A stretch of 64,000 nt of DNA from Arboricoccus pini (GCF_900187945.1 NZ_FYEH01000006.1:124001-188000), one strand, 5' to 3'. Shown: positions 1 through 9,097, counted from the stretch's first letter. Made by a program: numbers and translations. The notes: a model not told the origin generated them from the sequence alone.

Positions 1-503
1 TGGGCGGAGCTCCGCTCAATTACTGCTTCGAGGCCGATACCTGCGAAGTCGTGCTGGCTGTCCCCACCTTTGCCAGGATAAACCTTGTGAAGGAGTTGCT
101 TCCGATCGGGCCCGAACAGCTTTGCATCGACCTGGAGATCGATGACGCCATCGGTGAATTTGAAGCTGGGTATCTCAAGGACGAGTGTTAGACGCTGTTG
201 TCCGGAATCAGGTGTCGCGAAGCTGTCCTTGAGCACGTAGTGGCCAAACATGGCTCCGAGGTCGTGATCCGCTGCCTGTCGAAGCATGACGCCGGGTTGC
301 GCATAATAGGCCCTGAGGCCAGCTGTGAATGACCCCTTGATCGGGTAAATGCCTTGCTGCGTAGCAGCATCGATCACCGCCACCAGCGCATCGCCGGGCG
401 CGGTCTTCTGCACCGGGTAGTCCAAGGGCGCGAGGGCCAGATCGTCTGAGCAGCCCGCCATGAAGAGCAAGGCAGAAAGAGCCAGATAGACGATCTTGCG
501 CAT
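1..503 (-). CDS. Predicted lipoprotein, C-terminus beyond left edge
   Basis: The frame is open from the ATG at 503 to the left edge, so the 3' end is missing. A strong Shine-Dalgarno (AGGAGG, six bases before the ATG) fixes the start. The protein opens with a type II signal peptide, MRKIVYLALSALLFMAGC, with the lipobox cysteine at residue 18, so it should be lipid-anchored and face the periplasm. The mature part, about 150 residues as far as visible, has alternating hydrophobic and charged residues suggesting beta structure. I do not recognise the family and assign no function. A long leader of about 230 bp separates it from the tRNA-Lys gene upstream on the same strand; nothing else was seen in that gap. 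Confidence 0.75.
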   Translation of the reverse strand, partial: MRKIVYLALSALLFMAGCSDDLALAPLDYPVQKTAPGDALVAVIDAATQQGIYPIKGSFTAGLRAYYAQPGVMLRQAADHDLGAMFGHYVLKDSFATPDSGQQRLTLVLEIPSFKFTDGVIDLQVDAKLFGPDRKQLLHKVYPGKGGDSQHDFAGIGLEAVIERSSA

Positions 504-737
504 TGAATACCTCCTAGCCGTGGCTGGACGAGGCAAAATTGGATAGCGGCTGCAGGGGCAAACACCACAGGGAAGCGACGCTCGACGCGCCGAAGCAATA
601 TCGATTATATACCGGATGATCGCCGAAACGCCATCCGACGGTCGGTATCACCCGTTTACGCGAAACGGACGACAACGCGCCTTCGAGCGAAGGCAATCGT
701 ACTGCCGGCTACCCAAATCCTAAGCTTTCGAAGGGTT

Positions 738-813
<76 letters not shown>

Positions 814-940
814 GGCGAGCGGGGACATACCGGGGATGAGGACGAGCCGTCAAGCCTGCCACCGCGTTTTGCACCATGGCACAGCCGTCCTCTGGCAAAC
901 GCGATAGCGCTTATGTGAGGCCCCCCGGCCAGACGGGAAG

Positions 941-965
941 GCAACGTGACGACAGGCCGGACGTT
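941..965 (+). promoter_or_regulatory. Candidate EcfG-type general stress promoter for the CsbD gene
   Basis: GCAAC (941-945) is followed after exactly 16 bases by CGTT (962-965). The alphaproteobacterial EcfG sigma factor recognises GGAAC-N16/17-CGTT, so this differs from consensus at one -35 base. It lies about 50 bp before the CsbD start at 1016, and CsbD genes are common EcfG targets. A similar arrangement precedes the second CsbD gene at 11796. Assignment is by eye. Confidence 0.45.
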
Positions 966-1015
966 TGTCATACAGGCATGAAAACCCATGCTCGGTTCGC
1001 AAAGGAGCGCGCATA

Positions 1016-1198
1016 ATGGATCGCAATCGCGTCGAAGGCACAGCCAAGGACGTCAAGGGCAAGATCAACGAAGCTGTCGGCAAGCTCACCGGTAACGACC
1101 GTCTCCGGGCCGAGGGAAAGACCGATCAAGTCGCGGGCAAGGCCCAAGGTGCCCTGGGCAAAAGCAAGGATGCCGTGAAGGCCGCGGTCAAACATTGA
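1016..1198 (+). CDS. CsbD family stress protein
   Basis: A 60-residue hydrophilic protein with the CsbD pattern: an N-terminal NRVEGTAKDVKGKINEAVGK followed by a second related helix (RAEGKTDQVAGKAQGALGKS) and a Lys-rich tail. It has no signal peptide or membrane segment and is cytosolic. CsbD-like proteins are very abundant under general stress in bacteria; their molecular role is not established. The ATG at 1016 is preceded by AAAGGAG at good spacing; the frame stays open upstream to 965 but without a ribosome site. The upstream EcfG-like promoter supports stress control. It stands alone between tRNA-Lys and a convergent response regulator. Confidence 0.9.
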   Translation: MDRNRVEGTAKDVKGKINEAVGKLTGNDRLRAEGKTDQVAGKAQGALGKSKDAVKAAVKH

Positions 1199-1243
1199 CG
1201 GCCGGGGAGCTTGTCTAGCCATACAGGCTCCCACTCCAGCTTT

Positions 1244-1600
1244 CTAGTGAGGCCGCTCGCTCATGAGGTAGGCAACGGCATTGGCTAATGCCTCGCGCGT
1301 GAATGGCTTCGCGAGGGCTACTGCCTCGAGGTCGTCGGTAACAGCCAGCGGCGTCGCAGTAACATAAAGGACCGGAACGTGCGAATGGAGCTGCCTTATC
1401 CGGCGTGCGGCTTCGACCCCATTACCTTGCTTTAGATGGATATCGACGGTCAGTAGCGCCGGCCGTCTGGCGACGGCAGAGGCGATAGCCTCTGCTTGCG
1501 TGGCCGCGATACTGAAGGTCGTGAGCCCCATCTCGCCAAGCAAGGCGACCATGGTCGAGGCGACCAGTCTTTCATCTTCAATAATCAGCGCGTGGGGCAT
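1244..1600 (-). CDS. Single-domain response regulator (CheY-like receiver)
   Basis: About 118 residues forming one receiver domain and nothing else. The acidic pair is at residues 8-9 (IIEDERLV), the phosphoacceptor Asp is at 53 in TVDIHLKQGNG, the switch Thr is in LYVTATP, and the conserved Lys is in ALAKPF. There is no DNA-binding or enzymatic output domain, so it probably works by protein contact or as a phosphate sink. The similarity to stand-alone receivers annotated as two-component regulators in rhizobia is good. No histidine kinase gene is nearby. The frame extends to 1639, where an upstream ATG exists; 1600 is preferred because MPHALIIEDE is the normal receiver N-terminus, though its ribosome site is weak. 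It is convergent with the CsbD gene. Confidence 0.85.
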   Translation of the reverse strand: MPHALIIEDERLVASTMVALLGEMGLTTFSIAATQAEAIASAVARRPALLTVDIHLKQGNGVEAARRIRQLHSHVPVLYVTATPLAVTDDLEAVALAKPFTREALANAVAYLMSERPH

Positions 1601-1729
1601 GGGAGAAAGAGCTTGGTTGATTCGGTCGCGAGCTCGCATTTAGCGATACGAATACCGAATGTCACCGCGGCTTACGAAAATTTGAAGAGTCCCTGGTTTC
1701 TTCGCTGGCCGCCATGCGCATCGAGGTAT

Positions 1730-2185
1730 CTACAATGCCCGGGCGCGGATAACACTGCGGATGGAAAAATTTGAATGGATGCGCGCGACGCCGGGCATGC
1801 GTGACAGCTGCTCGGTGTGAATACGCTCGTAGTGGGCCGCATCCCTGACCTCGACCCGCAACAGATAGTCGGCCATCCCACTCATCAGGTAACATTCTCC
1901 CACCTCGGGGCATCGCCGGACCGCAGCTTCGAACCGAAGAAGCGAATCCTCGGTTTGCCGCTCCAAGGTAATTTGAACGATGATCACCGTTACCGCCTCT
2001 GCACCGGGTTCATCGATCATCGCCGTGTAGCCGCGAATGACCTTGTTGCGTTCGAGCGTGCGCAGACGACGCAGACACGCCGATGGCGACAGGCCAACGA
2101 CATCAGCCAGTTTCGCATTGCTGATACGCGCGTCCTGCCGCAATTCGCGTAAAATTCGCCGATCGATGTCGTCAACAACAGTCAT
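1730..2185 (-). CDS. Lrp/AsnC family regulator of the divergent alr-dadA operon
   Basis: A 151-residue Lrp/AsnC protein. The N-terminal winged helix-turn-helix (residues 4-60: DIDRRILRELRQDARISN, then LADVVGLSPSACLRRLRTLE) is followed by a RAM ligand-binding domain including YLMSGMADYLLRVEV. Family members bind amino acids and form octamers that wrap DNA. It is divergent from alanine racemase and D-amino acid dehydrogenase, the classic arrangement of dadR/bkdR-like activators that induce alanine catabolism, so L-alanine is the likely effector (inference). The ATG at 2185 gives the usual N-terminus; an upstream ATG at 2209 in the same frame has no ribosome site. Confidence 0.9.
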   Translation of the reverse strand: MTVVDDIDRRILRELRQDARISNAKLADVVGLSPSACLRRLRTLERNKVIRGYTAMIDEPGAEAVTVIIVQITLERQTEDSLLRFEAAVRRCPEVGECYLMSGMADYLLRVEVRDAAHYERIHTEQLSRMPGVARIHSNFSIRSVIRARAL

Positions 2186-2325
2186 GCAATTTCCACTCAA
2201 GAAACACAATTAAGTTCGATATAAGGACGTTTTTCGCAATATGTTTTCCACTATGAAAGGAAATTAGTCGATCATGCCTTTATCCTTACCCCTGCGCCGA
2301 TGATCGGCGTAGGGGTTGGACGAAG
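2186..2325. promoter_or_regulatory. Divergent regulatory region between lrp-type gene and alr-dadA
   Basis: A 140-bp intergenic region with opposite transcripts on either side. It contains an AT-rich patch (about 2186-2265, including AAGAAACACAATTAAGTT and TTTTCGCAATATG), unlike the flanking GC-rich genes, as expected for promoters and Lrp-type sites, which are AT-rich and degenerate. I could not define a particular operator. Confidence 0.4.
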
Positions 2326-3528
2326 GTGCCATCGGTGAGCAACAAATTGATGGAACTGACGGCTGCCGAAATCGACGCAGCAGCGGGCGCTGTCTTGACG
2401 GTCGACCTTGATGCCGTCGTTGCCAATTACCGGCTGCTGACACGTATGCTCGGGGGCCGGCGATGCGCCGCCGTTGTCAAAGCAGATGCTTACGGCCTGG
2501 GTGCCGAGCCTGTCGCCCGCAAGTTGCAAGCCGCGGGCTGCAGACATTTTTTTGTTGCACATTTGACGGAAGCCTTGAGTCTTCGTCCTGTGCTGGACAA
2601 GACGAACAACATCTTCGTTTTGAATGGTCTCAATCCCGGCAGCGAGATTCATGCCGTCCGTCACAACATTACCCCTGTTCTGAACAGCATTGAGCAGTTG
2701 CACGCTTGGCGCCAGCAGGCGATGCTTTCCTACCGGACCCTTCCAGCTGTGTTGCAACTCGACACGGGCATGTCGAGACTTGGCCTTTCGCAATCGGAAC
2801 TCGACTCGCTCATCGCTTCGCCGCACTACCTTGAAGGCATCGATCTGCAGTTTGTCATGAGCCATCTCGCATGCGCCGACGAACCCGATCATCCAGCGAA
2901 TCGTATGCAGCTTGAGAATTTCGTCTCAATGCGCCGGCACCTTCCCGCGATCCCTGCATCCTTCGCCAATTCAGCCGGCATATTTTTAGGCTCCGCCTAC
3001 CAAGCCGACCTAGGGCGACCTGGCATCGCCCTGTATGGAGCCCATCCTGGCGCCAACCGATCGACACCGCTCTCTCCCGCCGTGAAGCTCGAGGCCAAAA
3101 TCGTGCAGCTACGCGAGATCGAAGCGGGCGCAGGGGTCGGTTACGGGCATGCCTTTATCAGCAGCAAGGCTACACGCCTTGCGACCATCAGCGTCGGCTA
3201 TGCTGACGGATGGATGCGAAGCTTGAGCGGTCGAGGATGCGCTTTTCTGGACGACCAGCCTCTGCCGATCGTCGGGCGCGTATCAATGGACAGCATGACA
3301 TTGGACGTGTCGATGGTGCCCCCCAGCAAACTGCGGCCGGGCGCCCTTGTTGAACTTATCGGCCCGCACCAGAGCGTTGATGATATCGCCGCACATGCAG
3401 GTACGATCGGCTACGAGATCTTAACGGGACTCGGAACGCGGTATGCCCGCCGCTACCGAGGCATTGGCTCGGATGAGGCCACGGCACGGACGCCGGGCGC
3501 CATGGAGCGAACGGAGATTGCGCGATGA
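2326..3528 (+). CDS. alr: Alanine racemase, catabolic type
   Basis: A 400-residue PLP-dependent alanine racemase that interconverts L- and D-alanine. Visible family signatures are the PLP lysine in [11 protein letters not shown] (Lys52), the barrel segment [22 protein letters not shown], the catalytic-tyrosine region ISVGYADGW and the C-terminal-domain motif [13 protein letters not shown]. The size fits the family (about 360-400). A GTG at 2326 is taken as start; later starts at 2335 (GTG) and 2350 (ATG) are possible and would not remove a conserved element. The stop overlaps the dadA start by four bases (ATGA), so the two are translationally coupled. The pairing with DadA and the divergent Lrp regulator says this is the catabolic racemase (DadX role), turning L-alanine into the dehydrogenase substrate. 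Confidence 0.93.
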   Translation: MPSVSNKLMELTAAEIDAAAGAVLTVDLDAVVANYRLLTRMLGGRRCAAVVKADAYGLGAEPVARKLQAAGCRHFFVAHLTEALSLRPVLDKTNNIFVLNGLNPGSEIHAVRHNITPVLNSIEQLHAWRQQAMLSYRTLPAVLQLDTGMSRLGLSQSELDSLIASPHYLEGIDLQFVMSHLACADEPDHPANRMQLENFVSMRRHLPAIPASFANSAGIFLGSAYQADLGRPGIALYGAHPGANRSTPLSPAVKLEAKIVQLREIEAGAGVGYGHAFISSKATRLATISVGYADGWMRSLSGRGCAFLDDQPLPIVGRVSMDSMTLDVSMVPPSKLRPGALVELIGPHQSVDDIAAHAGTIGYEILTGLGTRYARRYRGIGSDEATARTPGAMERTEIAR

Positions 3529-4829
3529 AGATACTTGTTCTTGGAGGCGGCGTCGTCGGCGTTACGACTGCCTATTATCTCGCGCGCGCCGGTCACGAGG
3601 TCGAACTTGTAGATCGCCAGCCTATGGCTGCCCAGGAAACCAGCTTTGCGAATGCGGGCCAGGTTTCGCCGGGCTATGCCTCGCCCTGGGCGGCTCCTGG
3701 AGTGCCGCTCAAAGCGATCAAATGGCTCATGATGAAGCACGGCCCGCTTGTGGTTCGCCCTCAAGCCGACAACCACATGTGGGCCTGGCTCGCGCAGATG
3801 CTTCGCAACTGCACTGCCGAGCGCTATGCGACGAACAAGGCTCGCATGGTGCGTATCGCGGAATATAGCCGGGATGTCCTAAAACAGCTCCGAGCGGATA
3901 CCGGCATCCGCTACGATGATCGCGCCCAGGGAACGCTCCAACTGTTCCGCACGCAATCGCAACTTGATCACGCCGGCTCCGACATAGAAGTCCTCAAGCA
4001 GTATGGCGTGCCCTACGAGGTTTTGGATGCGCAGGAATGCGCGAATGTCGAACCGGCGCTCAAGCCCGTTACCGATAAGATCGCAGGCGGGCTCCGACTT
4101 CCTGGCGACGAAACTGGGGATTGTCATATCTTCACGCGCGAGTTGGCAACGCTGGCAACCGCGATCGGTGTCAATTTTTCCTGGAACACGTCGATCCAGC
4201 ATCTGAACGTCGCGGGCGACAAGATAGCGGGCGTGGTCACCGACCGCGGCGTGCTCAAGGCCGACTGCTACGTCGTCGCACTGGGAAGCTTCTCGCCGTT
4301 CCTCCTCCGCCCGCTGGGCCTTGATATTCCAGTCTATCCGGTCAAAGGCTACTCGCTCACCTTGCCGATCATTGATCCCGACTCAGCGCCGGTCTCCACG
4401 GTCATGGACGAAACCTACAAGATCGCCATCACCCGCCTGGGCGATAGGATCCGCGTCGGCGGTACAGCTGAAGTGAGCGACTATAAAATCCGGTTAAGCG
4501 AATCCAGGCGCGCAACGCTGGCTCACTCGGTCACCGACCTCTTTCCCAAAGGTGGGGATGTGAGTGCGGCGACTTTCTGGTCGGGCCTCCGGCCGATGAC
4601 GCCGGATGGCACACCGATCATCGGCCCGACCAAATATGACAATCTTCACCTTAATACCGGCCATGGTACGTTGGGCTGGACAATGGCTTGTGGCTCGGCA
4701 CGGGTGATGGCCGACCTGATCTCCGGACGCTCGCCGGAGATCGATACGCGCGATCTGGCCATGGACCGGTATGGTGGCTCATTTGCCGTGCGAAGTCGCA
4801 GCTCCGCCAGCAACCTGCAAAAGGCTTGA
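3525..4829 (+). CDS. dadA: D-amino acid dehydrogenase, small subunit
   Basis: A 434-residue FAD-dependent, membrane-associated D-amino acid dehydrogenase, which oxidises D-alanine to pyruvate and ammonia and passes electrons to the respiratory chain. The N-terminal dinucleotide motif is [20 protein letters not shown], then [19 protein letters not shown], which is typical of DadA. The C-terminal [20 protein letters not shown] is the family's conserved flavin contact. Length matches Escherichia coli DadA (432). It is the second gene of the alr-dadA operon by a four-base overlap and should respond to the divergent Lrp-type regulator. Confidence 0.94.
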   Translation: MKILVLGGGVVGVTTAYYLARAGHEVELVDRQPMAAQETSFANAGQVSPGYASPWAAPGVPLKAIKWLMMKHGPLVVRPQADNHMWAWLAQMLRNCTAERYATNKARMVRIAEYSRDVLKQLRADTGIRYDDRAQGTLQLFRTQSQLDHAGSDIEVLKQYGVPYEVLDAQECANVEPALKPVTDKIAGGLRLPGDETGDCHIFTRELATLATAIGVNFSWNTSIQHLNVAGDKIAGVVTDRGVLKADCYVVALGSFSPFLLRPLGLDIPVYPVKGYSLTLPIIDPDSAPVSTVMDETYKIAITRLGDRIRVGGTAEVSDYKIRLSESRRATLAHSVTDLFPKGGDVSAATFWSGLRPMTPDGTPIIGPTKYDNLHLNTGHGTLGWTMACGSARVMADLISGRSPEIDTRDLAMDRYGGSFAVRSRSSASNLQKA

Positions 4830-4878
4830 CGTCGGGGCGTTGCCAGCATCCCCCTCCTCCGCTATCAACGCGTCATCT

Positions 4879-4952
4879 GCGGGTGTAGTTCAATGGTAGA
4901 ACGGCAGCTTCCCAAGCTGCATACGAGGGTTCGATTCCCTTCACCCGCTCCA
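4879..4952 (+). tRNA. tRNA-Gly (anticodon CCC), CCA encoded
   Basis: GCGGGTGTAGTTCAATGG starts a full cloverleaf: acceptor GCGGGTG/CACCCGC, anticodon stem GCAGC/GCTGC around loop TTCCCAA (anticodon CCC, reading GGG), T arm GGTTCGATTCC, discriminator T and encoded CCA. It is 74 nt in all, 50 bp after dadA on the same strand. Confidence 0.97.
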
Positions 4953-4962
4953 ATGACCTAAT

Positions 4963-5442
4963 TTATTTGTCGCTTGGCGGCGCCCAAATGTCGGCCTTGG
5001 AAAGCGTGTTGTCCGCAGCCATGCTTTGGTCAGAGGCGTTGTCGTTTGCAGCATTGTCGTTGGCTCCAACGGCTGCCAGCGAGGTCAGTTTGGCGAGGCG
5101 GGCACTGACCATGGCCTCAACCTGCGCAGGCGTTAGGCCGAAACGGGCAATGGCGTCCGGCGCCTGCTTCAGCGCAAAGTTCGCAGCCGACGCGATCATG
5201 ACGTTCTTGACGGCGGCTTTAGGATAATTCTTGGCCGCCTCCTCCATCTGGCTCGCAGCAAAGCTGACACCCCGAGTAAGGATCTCATCCAAATACTTGC
5301 GGACGACATCATCGCTCTTGAGCTTGAAATAGCTGGTGGCGCGAACGCTTAGCCAACCTGCCAGTGCTGTAAGCACGGCAACCGCGAGCGGGATGACGAT
5401 ATCCCAGAGGATGGTAAGGTTGATCTCGGTCGTCGCTTCCAT
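4963..5442 (-). CDS. Small membrane protein, holin-like (LLH type?)
   Basis: A 159-residue protein whose ATG at 5442 sits after AAGGAGA. One strong membrane segment near the N-terminus (ILWDIVIPLAVAVLTALAGW) is followed by a long amphipathic region with VRKYLDEILTRGVSFAASQ, MEEAAKNYPKAAVKNVMIAS and LTPAQVEAMVSARLAKL, then an Asn/Asp-rich low-complexity tail (ANDNAANDNAS). One membrane helix followed by helices that begin after a short loop recalls holins of the LLH superfamily, but I cannot confirm membership. The stop is only 10 bp from the 3' end of tRNA-Gly, a common integration site, so a phage or tailocin remnant is possible. No other phage gene is nearby. Confidence 0.6.
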   Translation of the reverse strand: MEATTEINLTILWDIVIPLAVAVLTALAGWLSVRATSYFKLKSDDVVRKYLDEILTRGVSFAASQMEEAAKNYPKAAVKNVMIASAANFALKQAPDAIARFGLTPAQVEAMVSARLAKLTSLAAVGANDNAANDNASDQSMAADNTLSKADIWAPPSDK

Positions 5443-5836
5443 AGCAGTCTTCTCCTTATCACTCGCATGCGCCCTGGTGCTTTGCCATCCAGAATTCATT
5501 ATAGGACTTATATCCTAGGGATGTCCAGATTTATAGTTCGTTTACACCGGCGGCCCGCTGCCACTGATAAGGGGTCCGAATTCCCCGCCGATTGGCCAGT
5601 GACTATCTCCAGGTAAATTCTTCGACTTGGCGATCCGACGTCCCGTGACCGTGTATAGCTCAAAGCGTGAACGAGGATTTTGCGGTGCCTGCTTTAGGCT
5701 TAGCCCTGCTGAGGGCATCGTCGCGTATCAGCCCTGCCGAGGTTCGGAACTCTTAAATTGAACGCCGAACGAGCGGCGCGTTGGTGAAGAACTGGTTCAT
5801 CACCATTTCTGAGAGAATGCTCTCAAGGAGATGGGG
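5443..5836. other. Intergenic region of about 390 bp
   Basis: No credible gene was found here. The only open stretch, an ATG at 5521 for 31 codons, lacks a ribosome site. TGAAC (5759-5763) followed after 16 bases by GTT (5780-5782) could be a weak EcfG-like promoter for the lipoprotein gene at 5837, but one such match in this length may be chance. Confidence 0.4.
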
Positions 5837-6211
5837 ATGAAGCGCTCGTTCGGATCGGTTCTGGCGGTTTCGCTATTATTTCTGGCTGGCTGCAGCACAG
5901 CGGGCGAGGGAATCCCGCATTGGTTCGATCTACAATATAGTCTGACCTCGTATTACAAAAATTACGCTCAGGAGCGTGGTGCCACCTGTAATCTTCCAGA
6001 CATGACCATCACCTCGACTAGGATCGTTGAGGAAACACCAAATAAAATGACGCTCGACGTTGGCTATGTATGGCGGGATACCGCATACGGTAGCGGATCG
6101 ATTGGTGGCTTCAACAACTGCATAGGCACAGACCATCGCCAATTCCTCGTCAGCAAAAATAGCGACGGTACTTATTCTGTAGAGCGAATGTCTGGTCCAC
6201 AGCGAAGCTGA
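5837..6211 (+). CDS. Small predicted lipoprotein
   Basis: A 124-residue secreted protein. The signal peptide MKRSFGSVLAVSLLFLAGC places the lipidated cysteine at residue 19. The mature domain contains IPHWFDLQYSLTSYYKNYAQ, a central beta-rich part (MTLDVGYVWRDTAYGSGS) and two further cysteines that could form a disulfide (ATCNLPD, NNCIGTD). I do not recognise the family. The ATG at 5837 is used rather than 5831 because AAGGAG at 5825-5830 abuts 5831 with no spacer but stands six bases from 5837. Downstream is decayed DNA. Base composition is a little lower in GC than the neighbours. Confidence 0.7.
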   Translation: MKRSFGSVLAVSLLFLAGCSTAGEGIPHWFDLQYSLTSYYKNYAQERGATCNLPDMTITSTRIVEETPNKMTLDVGYVWRDTAYGSGSIGGFNNCIGTDHRQFLVSKNSDGTYSVERMSGPQRS

Positions 6212-6785
6212 AGCGCAATCTGGAACTCACCGCGTTGGAGCGGGGTAGGATCACGCTCACCGGCGTCAACCTTGTCTTAACCCTTGATGAATAAAGTCAG
6301 GACCTCCCGAGCCAGCCTACCCTTTACAAGCACGATCTCGTAGCGGCGGCGGTTAGTTCGCTAGCAGCGCTCGTCGAATTGCGGGGTACGAGCAAAGGCG
6401 CGGCGATTTATGTGATCCTCGCCTCGGCCGGCGGTGCTGTAACGAGCCTCGTGCTCGCCGCACAAGCGACCACCGGGATGATCTACAGCGACACTCTGGG
6501 ACAGCGGCTACGCGCTGGCTTATCAGATCAACGACCAGACCGGATCACGTATCGTCATTCAGCATATCGATGCAACGAACGAGCTAACCGACACGTCCTT
6601 TGATTCCCAGCATAAAGATTCGCTGGTCCGACAATTGTGGCTCGCGTTGACGAAAGCGTCGCCTTCATGGGCGTAATTACGGATACTATCAGCACCATCC
6701 TGTCATTCACGATATCAATCGCTAATCTTGCTCAACAGCTACACGCGAGGCGATGAGACGCAGCCGACCATTGTCGCTCTAGCCA
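6212..6785. other. Decayed, gene-free stretch
   Basis: All six frames are broken by stops. Around 6505-6605 one plus-strand frame reads GYALAYQINDQTGSRIVIQH, which looks like a fragment of the same kind of secreted, repeat-rich protein whose remains follow at 6786. I see no promoter or RNA. Confidence 0.4.
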
Positions 6786-7300
6786 ATGGCATTTTGCCCC
6801 AGTCTGGCGCTCTATGGGCCTGAACGGCAGCACGCGGGATGCTGTCATCATCAGAACGTTCTGCAATTATCGGCAGTGTCGGCCAAGGATGGCATATTGT
6901 TGGGTTCGCCGATGCCCGCGGCGACGATAAAACGGGTATTCTATCGCAACGCGATTCCGGCGTTATTGCGCTTTGGCAGTTGAGCAATAATCAGGTCTTG
7001 CACGCCACCTCGATCGTCAGCGTGAATCAGATTTGACGCATTCTCGATTTTGACGATGTCAGCGGCGACGGGCAAGCCGGCATCAACTGGCAGAACAAAA
7101 CCGTGCCATCGCGGCGTGGTCAATCACGAACGGGTAGTTACCGGCGGCGTGACATTCGTTTCGACCGGACTTGGGTAGAATTTCCAAGGGTCCCTTGATG
7201 GCGATGGTCGGAGCTACTGGATCTGGCAACATCAATGCGGCGACGGCGATGCTTGGCAGATGACGAACGACCTTCATCTCAGCAGGCTGCCACCATAGCG
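6786..7300 (+). pseudogene. Remnant of an FG-GAP/VCBS-like repeat surface protein
   Basis: At least three consecutive degenerate copies of the repeat usually reading like GWHVVGTGDFNGDGKSDILW + QN..G..A.W.MNG are visible: GQGWHIVGFADARGDDKTGI then ALWQLSNNQ (6869-6993); RILDFDDVSGDGQAGINWQN (7037-7096) followed after a frameshift by AIAAWSITNG; and GSLDGDGRSYWIWQHQ then DAWQMTND (about 7189-7270). A TGA at 7034-7036 interrupts the frame between the first two copies, a frameshift near 7100 splits the second, and TAG codons follow. Such repeats occur in large secreted or RTX-like proteins of Bradyrhizobium and relatives. This is a dead fragment; no signal peptide or secretion gene remains. Confidence 0.7.
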
Positions 7301-7342
7301 CCGCGCGTTTACAGACTGGCATCTTTCCTAATGTTTGGTTGG

Positions 7343-8680
7343 CTAATTGCACGCCTTCTGCAAAGCAGATTCAACGATGCCAAATCCCAGATCGAGTTCG
7401 TCTTCCTTAATGTTCAAGGGAGGACATAACGTGATGATATTGCTGTTGCCTATTTTGAAACTTAGGCCGTTCTCAAGGCAGGTATAGAGCACTCTCTCTG
7501 CAACGGCGGCACCTTCTGGGTTCGCCAGTTCAATGCCCCAATACATTCCAAGGCCACGGACGCTCTTGATCGTCGGGATCTTCGCCTTCATGGCCACCAA
7601 TCGCCCGAGCCCGACAGCGCCGAGACGGGCTGCCCTGGCCAACAGGGCCTCCTCGACGATGACGTCGAGGGTGGCTAGTGCCGCCGCACACCCGAGCGGA
7701 CTTTTTTCATGCGTATAGTGACCAAGGGCCAGTCGCGGCGCCACAAGGTCAAGCTCGGGTCGGGCGATTAGCGCAGCTATCGGCATTACAGCACCCCCTA
7801 AACCCTTGCCACAGACAAGAATATCGGGGACCGCACCCGCCTGCTCACAAAGGAACATCGTCCCACTTCGCCCCAGGCCACTGGGAATCTCGTCGAAGAT
7901 CAAAAGACAACCGTGTCGATCGCAGCTTTGGCGAATGGCAGCCCAAAAGCCTGCGGGCGGCGGATATACACTTGTCCATCGCATCGGTTCGGCGATGATC
8001 GCCGCGACGTCGCCTTGAACCTCCAGCATGTAGTCGATGTAGCTTGCGAGCCGCTCGAAGCCGGCCGGCCCAGGCCCAAAAAACCTCTCGACTTGATCAA
8101 GCGGCGGCACATGTTCACTGCCTGGCAGCAACGGTCCCGCCCCTCGCCGGAACAATGCTTCGCCACCTACAGATATCGCATCGAGACTGGCACCGTGAAA
8201 CGAATCCCACATTGAGATCGTCTTGTGGCGACCCGTGGCATATCGCGCAAGTTTAAGCGCCATGCCGACGGCACTCGTCCCGCCAGGAGCAAACAAGACT
8301 TTTTCCAAAGTGCCCGGTGCAAGGCTGCCTAGTCGCTCAGCGAGTTCTATGGCCCTGATATTCGTGAACCGACGAGGAGAAAAAGGCAGATGCTCGAGCT
8401 CGTCCTGGATCGCCGCCTTCACGCGCGGATGTCCGTAGCCGACCTGATGGGCGCTATTGCCATGAAAATCGAGGATACGCCGCCCATCGATCGTCGTGAG
8501 CCAAGCCCCGTCGGCCGCCTCGATAACATCCAGACAGGGCGTGGAGAGCGATTGATGCAGAAAGGCCTTACTGTCTCGCGCCAACAAGTTACGCGTGGCC
8601 GGTCTCAAGCGCGAATGCCATGCCGCACGCGCCGGGGTCGTGTTCTGGTCGCCTTCGGCTGTGAGAGTCTCTTGCTGCAT
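7343..8680 (-). CDS. Class III PLP-dependent aminotransferase-fold enzyme, PbfA-like
   Basis: A 445-residue fold-type I class III PLP enzyme. Visible signatures are ILDFHGNSAHQVGYGHPRVK near residue 69, FAPGGTSAVGMALKLAR, SMWDSFHGASLDAISVGG (the cofactor-stacking region), LLIFDEIPSGLGRSG with the PLP-binding Asp, and the Schiff-base Lys in LVCGKGLGGAVMP. The string FLHQSLSTP and the Gly-Gly-Thr-Ser version of the substrate loop recall the (R)-1-hydroxy-2-aminoethylphosphonate ammonia-lyases (PbfA) from memory, but no phosphonate gene is in the window, so an ordinary omega-aminotransferase remains possible. It is the last gene of a probable nagA-MAPEG-PLP enzyme unit and lies near RidA, which hydrolyses the enamines/imines such enzymes release. 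Class certain; substrate unknown. Confidence 0.85.
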   Translation of the reverse strand: MQQETLTAEGDQNTTPARAAWHSRLRPATRNLLARDSKAFLHQSLSTPCLDVIEAADGAWLTTIDGRRILDFHGNSAHQVGYGHPRVKAAIQDELEHLPFSPRRFTNIRAIELAERLGSLAPGTLEKVLFAPGGTSAVGMALKLARYATGRHKTISMWDSFHGASLDAISVGGEALFRRGAGPLLPGSEHVPPLDQVERFFGPGPAGFERLASYIDYMLEVQGDVAAIIAEPMRWTSVYPPPAGFWAAIRQSCDRHGCLLIFDEIPSGLGRSGTMFLCEQAGAVPDILVCGKGLGGAVMPIAALIARPELDLVAPRLALGHYTHEKSPLGCAAALATLDVIVEEALLARAARLGAVGLGRLVAMKAKIPTIKSVRGLGMYWGIELANPEGAAVAERVLYTCLENGLSFKIGNSNIITLCPPLNIKEDELDLGFGIVESALQKACN

Positions 8681-8701
8681 CGATCCGTTGCTCGCTCGCC
8701 G

Positions 8702-9097
8702 TCAGGGTAACAGGATGGCAAGAATGGCCATGAGCACGCCGACAAGCGAGACGAGCCAAACGACGCTGCGCAGAACTGGGATCCCGGCTGCATAGAGCGG
8801 CAGATACACGATGCGTGCAACGAGGTAGAGGATGGCCGCTGACAATGTGAGCACGCCCTCTCGCCCGGTGACGTGCGCCACGATCAGGGCGGCGACGATC
8901 ACCGGCATGGTTTCGAAGAGGTTGGCTTGCGCTCGGCGCAGCCGCGCCGTCAGTCGCCCGACCGGCGGACCTTCGTCATCTCGCGGCCCGACATTGTAGG
9001 CCGTCCCCGTCTCCTTGTTGCGTGCATAAGACGCCAACAGGATCTGGACGATTGCCAGCAGCAATATCCAACCGACAAGATAGAGTTCGGTGCTCAA
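8702..9097 (-). CDS. MAPEG family membrane protein
   Basis: A 131-residue integral membrane protein with four hydrophobic segments (LYLVGWILLLAIVQILLAS; ETMPVIVAALIVAHVTG; LTLSAAILYLVARIVYLPLY; SVVWLVSLVGVLMAILAILL) and the MAPEG hallmarks RAQANLFETMPV and ARIVYLPLYAAGIP. MAPEG proteins of bacteria are often glutathione S-transferase-like, but many are uncharacterised. The start is a TTG at 9097 preceded by GGAG. It is 21 bp upstream of the PLP enzyme gene on the same strand, hence probably cotranscribed with it. Confidence 0.88.
   Translation of the reverse strand: MSTELYLVGWILLLAIVQILLASYARNKETGTAYNVGPRDDEGPPVGRLTARLRRAQANLFETMPVIVAALIVAHVTGREGVLTLSAAILYLVARIVYLPLYAAGIPVLRSVVWLVSLVGVLMAILAILLP

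Noticed and set aside
1662-1913. Minus-strand open frames between response regulator and Lrp gene
   Set aside because: Overlap the Lrp coding region in another frame and lack ribosome sites.
2272-2892. 206-codon minus-strand open frame over alr
   Set aside because: Antisense to alanine racemase and running into the divergent promoter; no recognisable domain.
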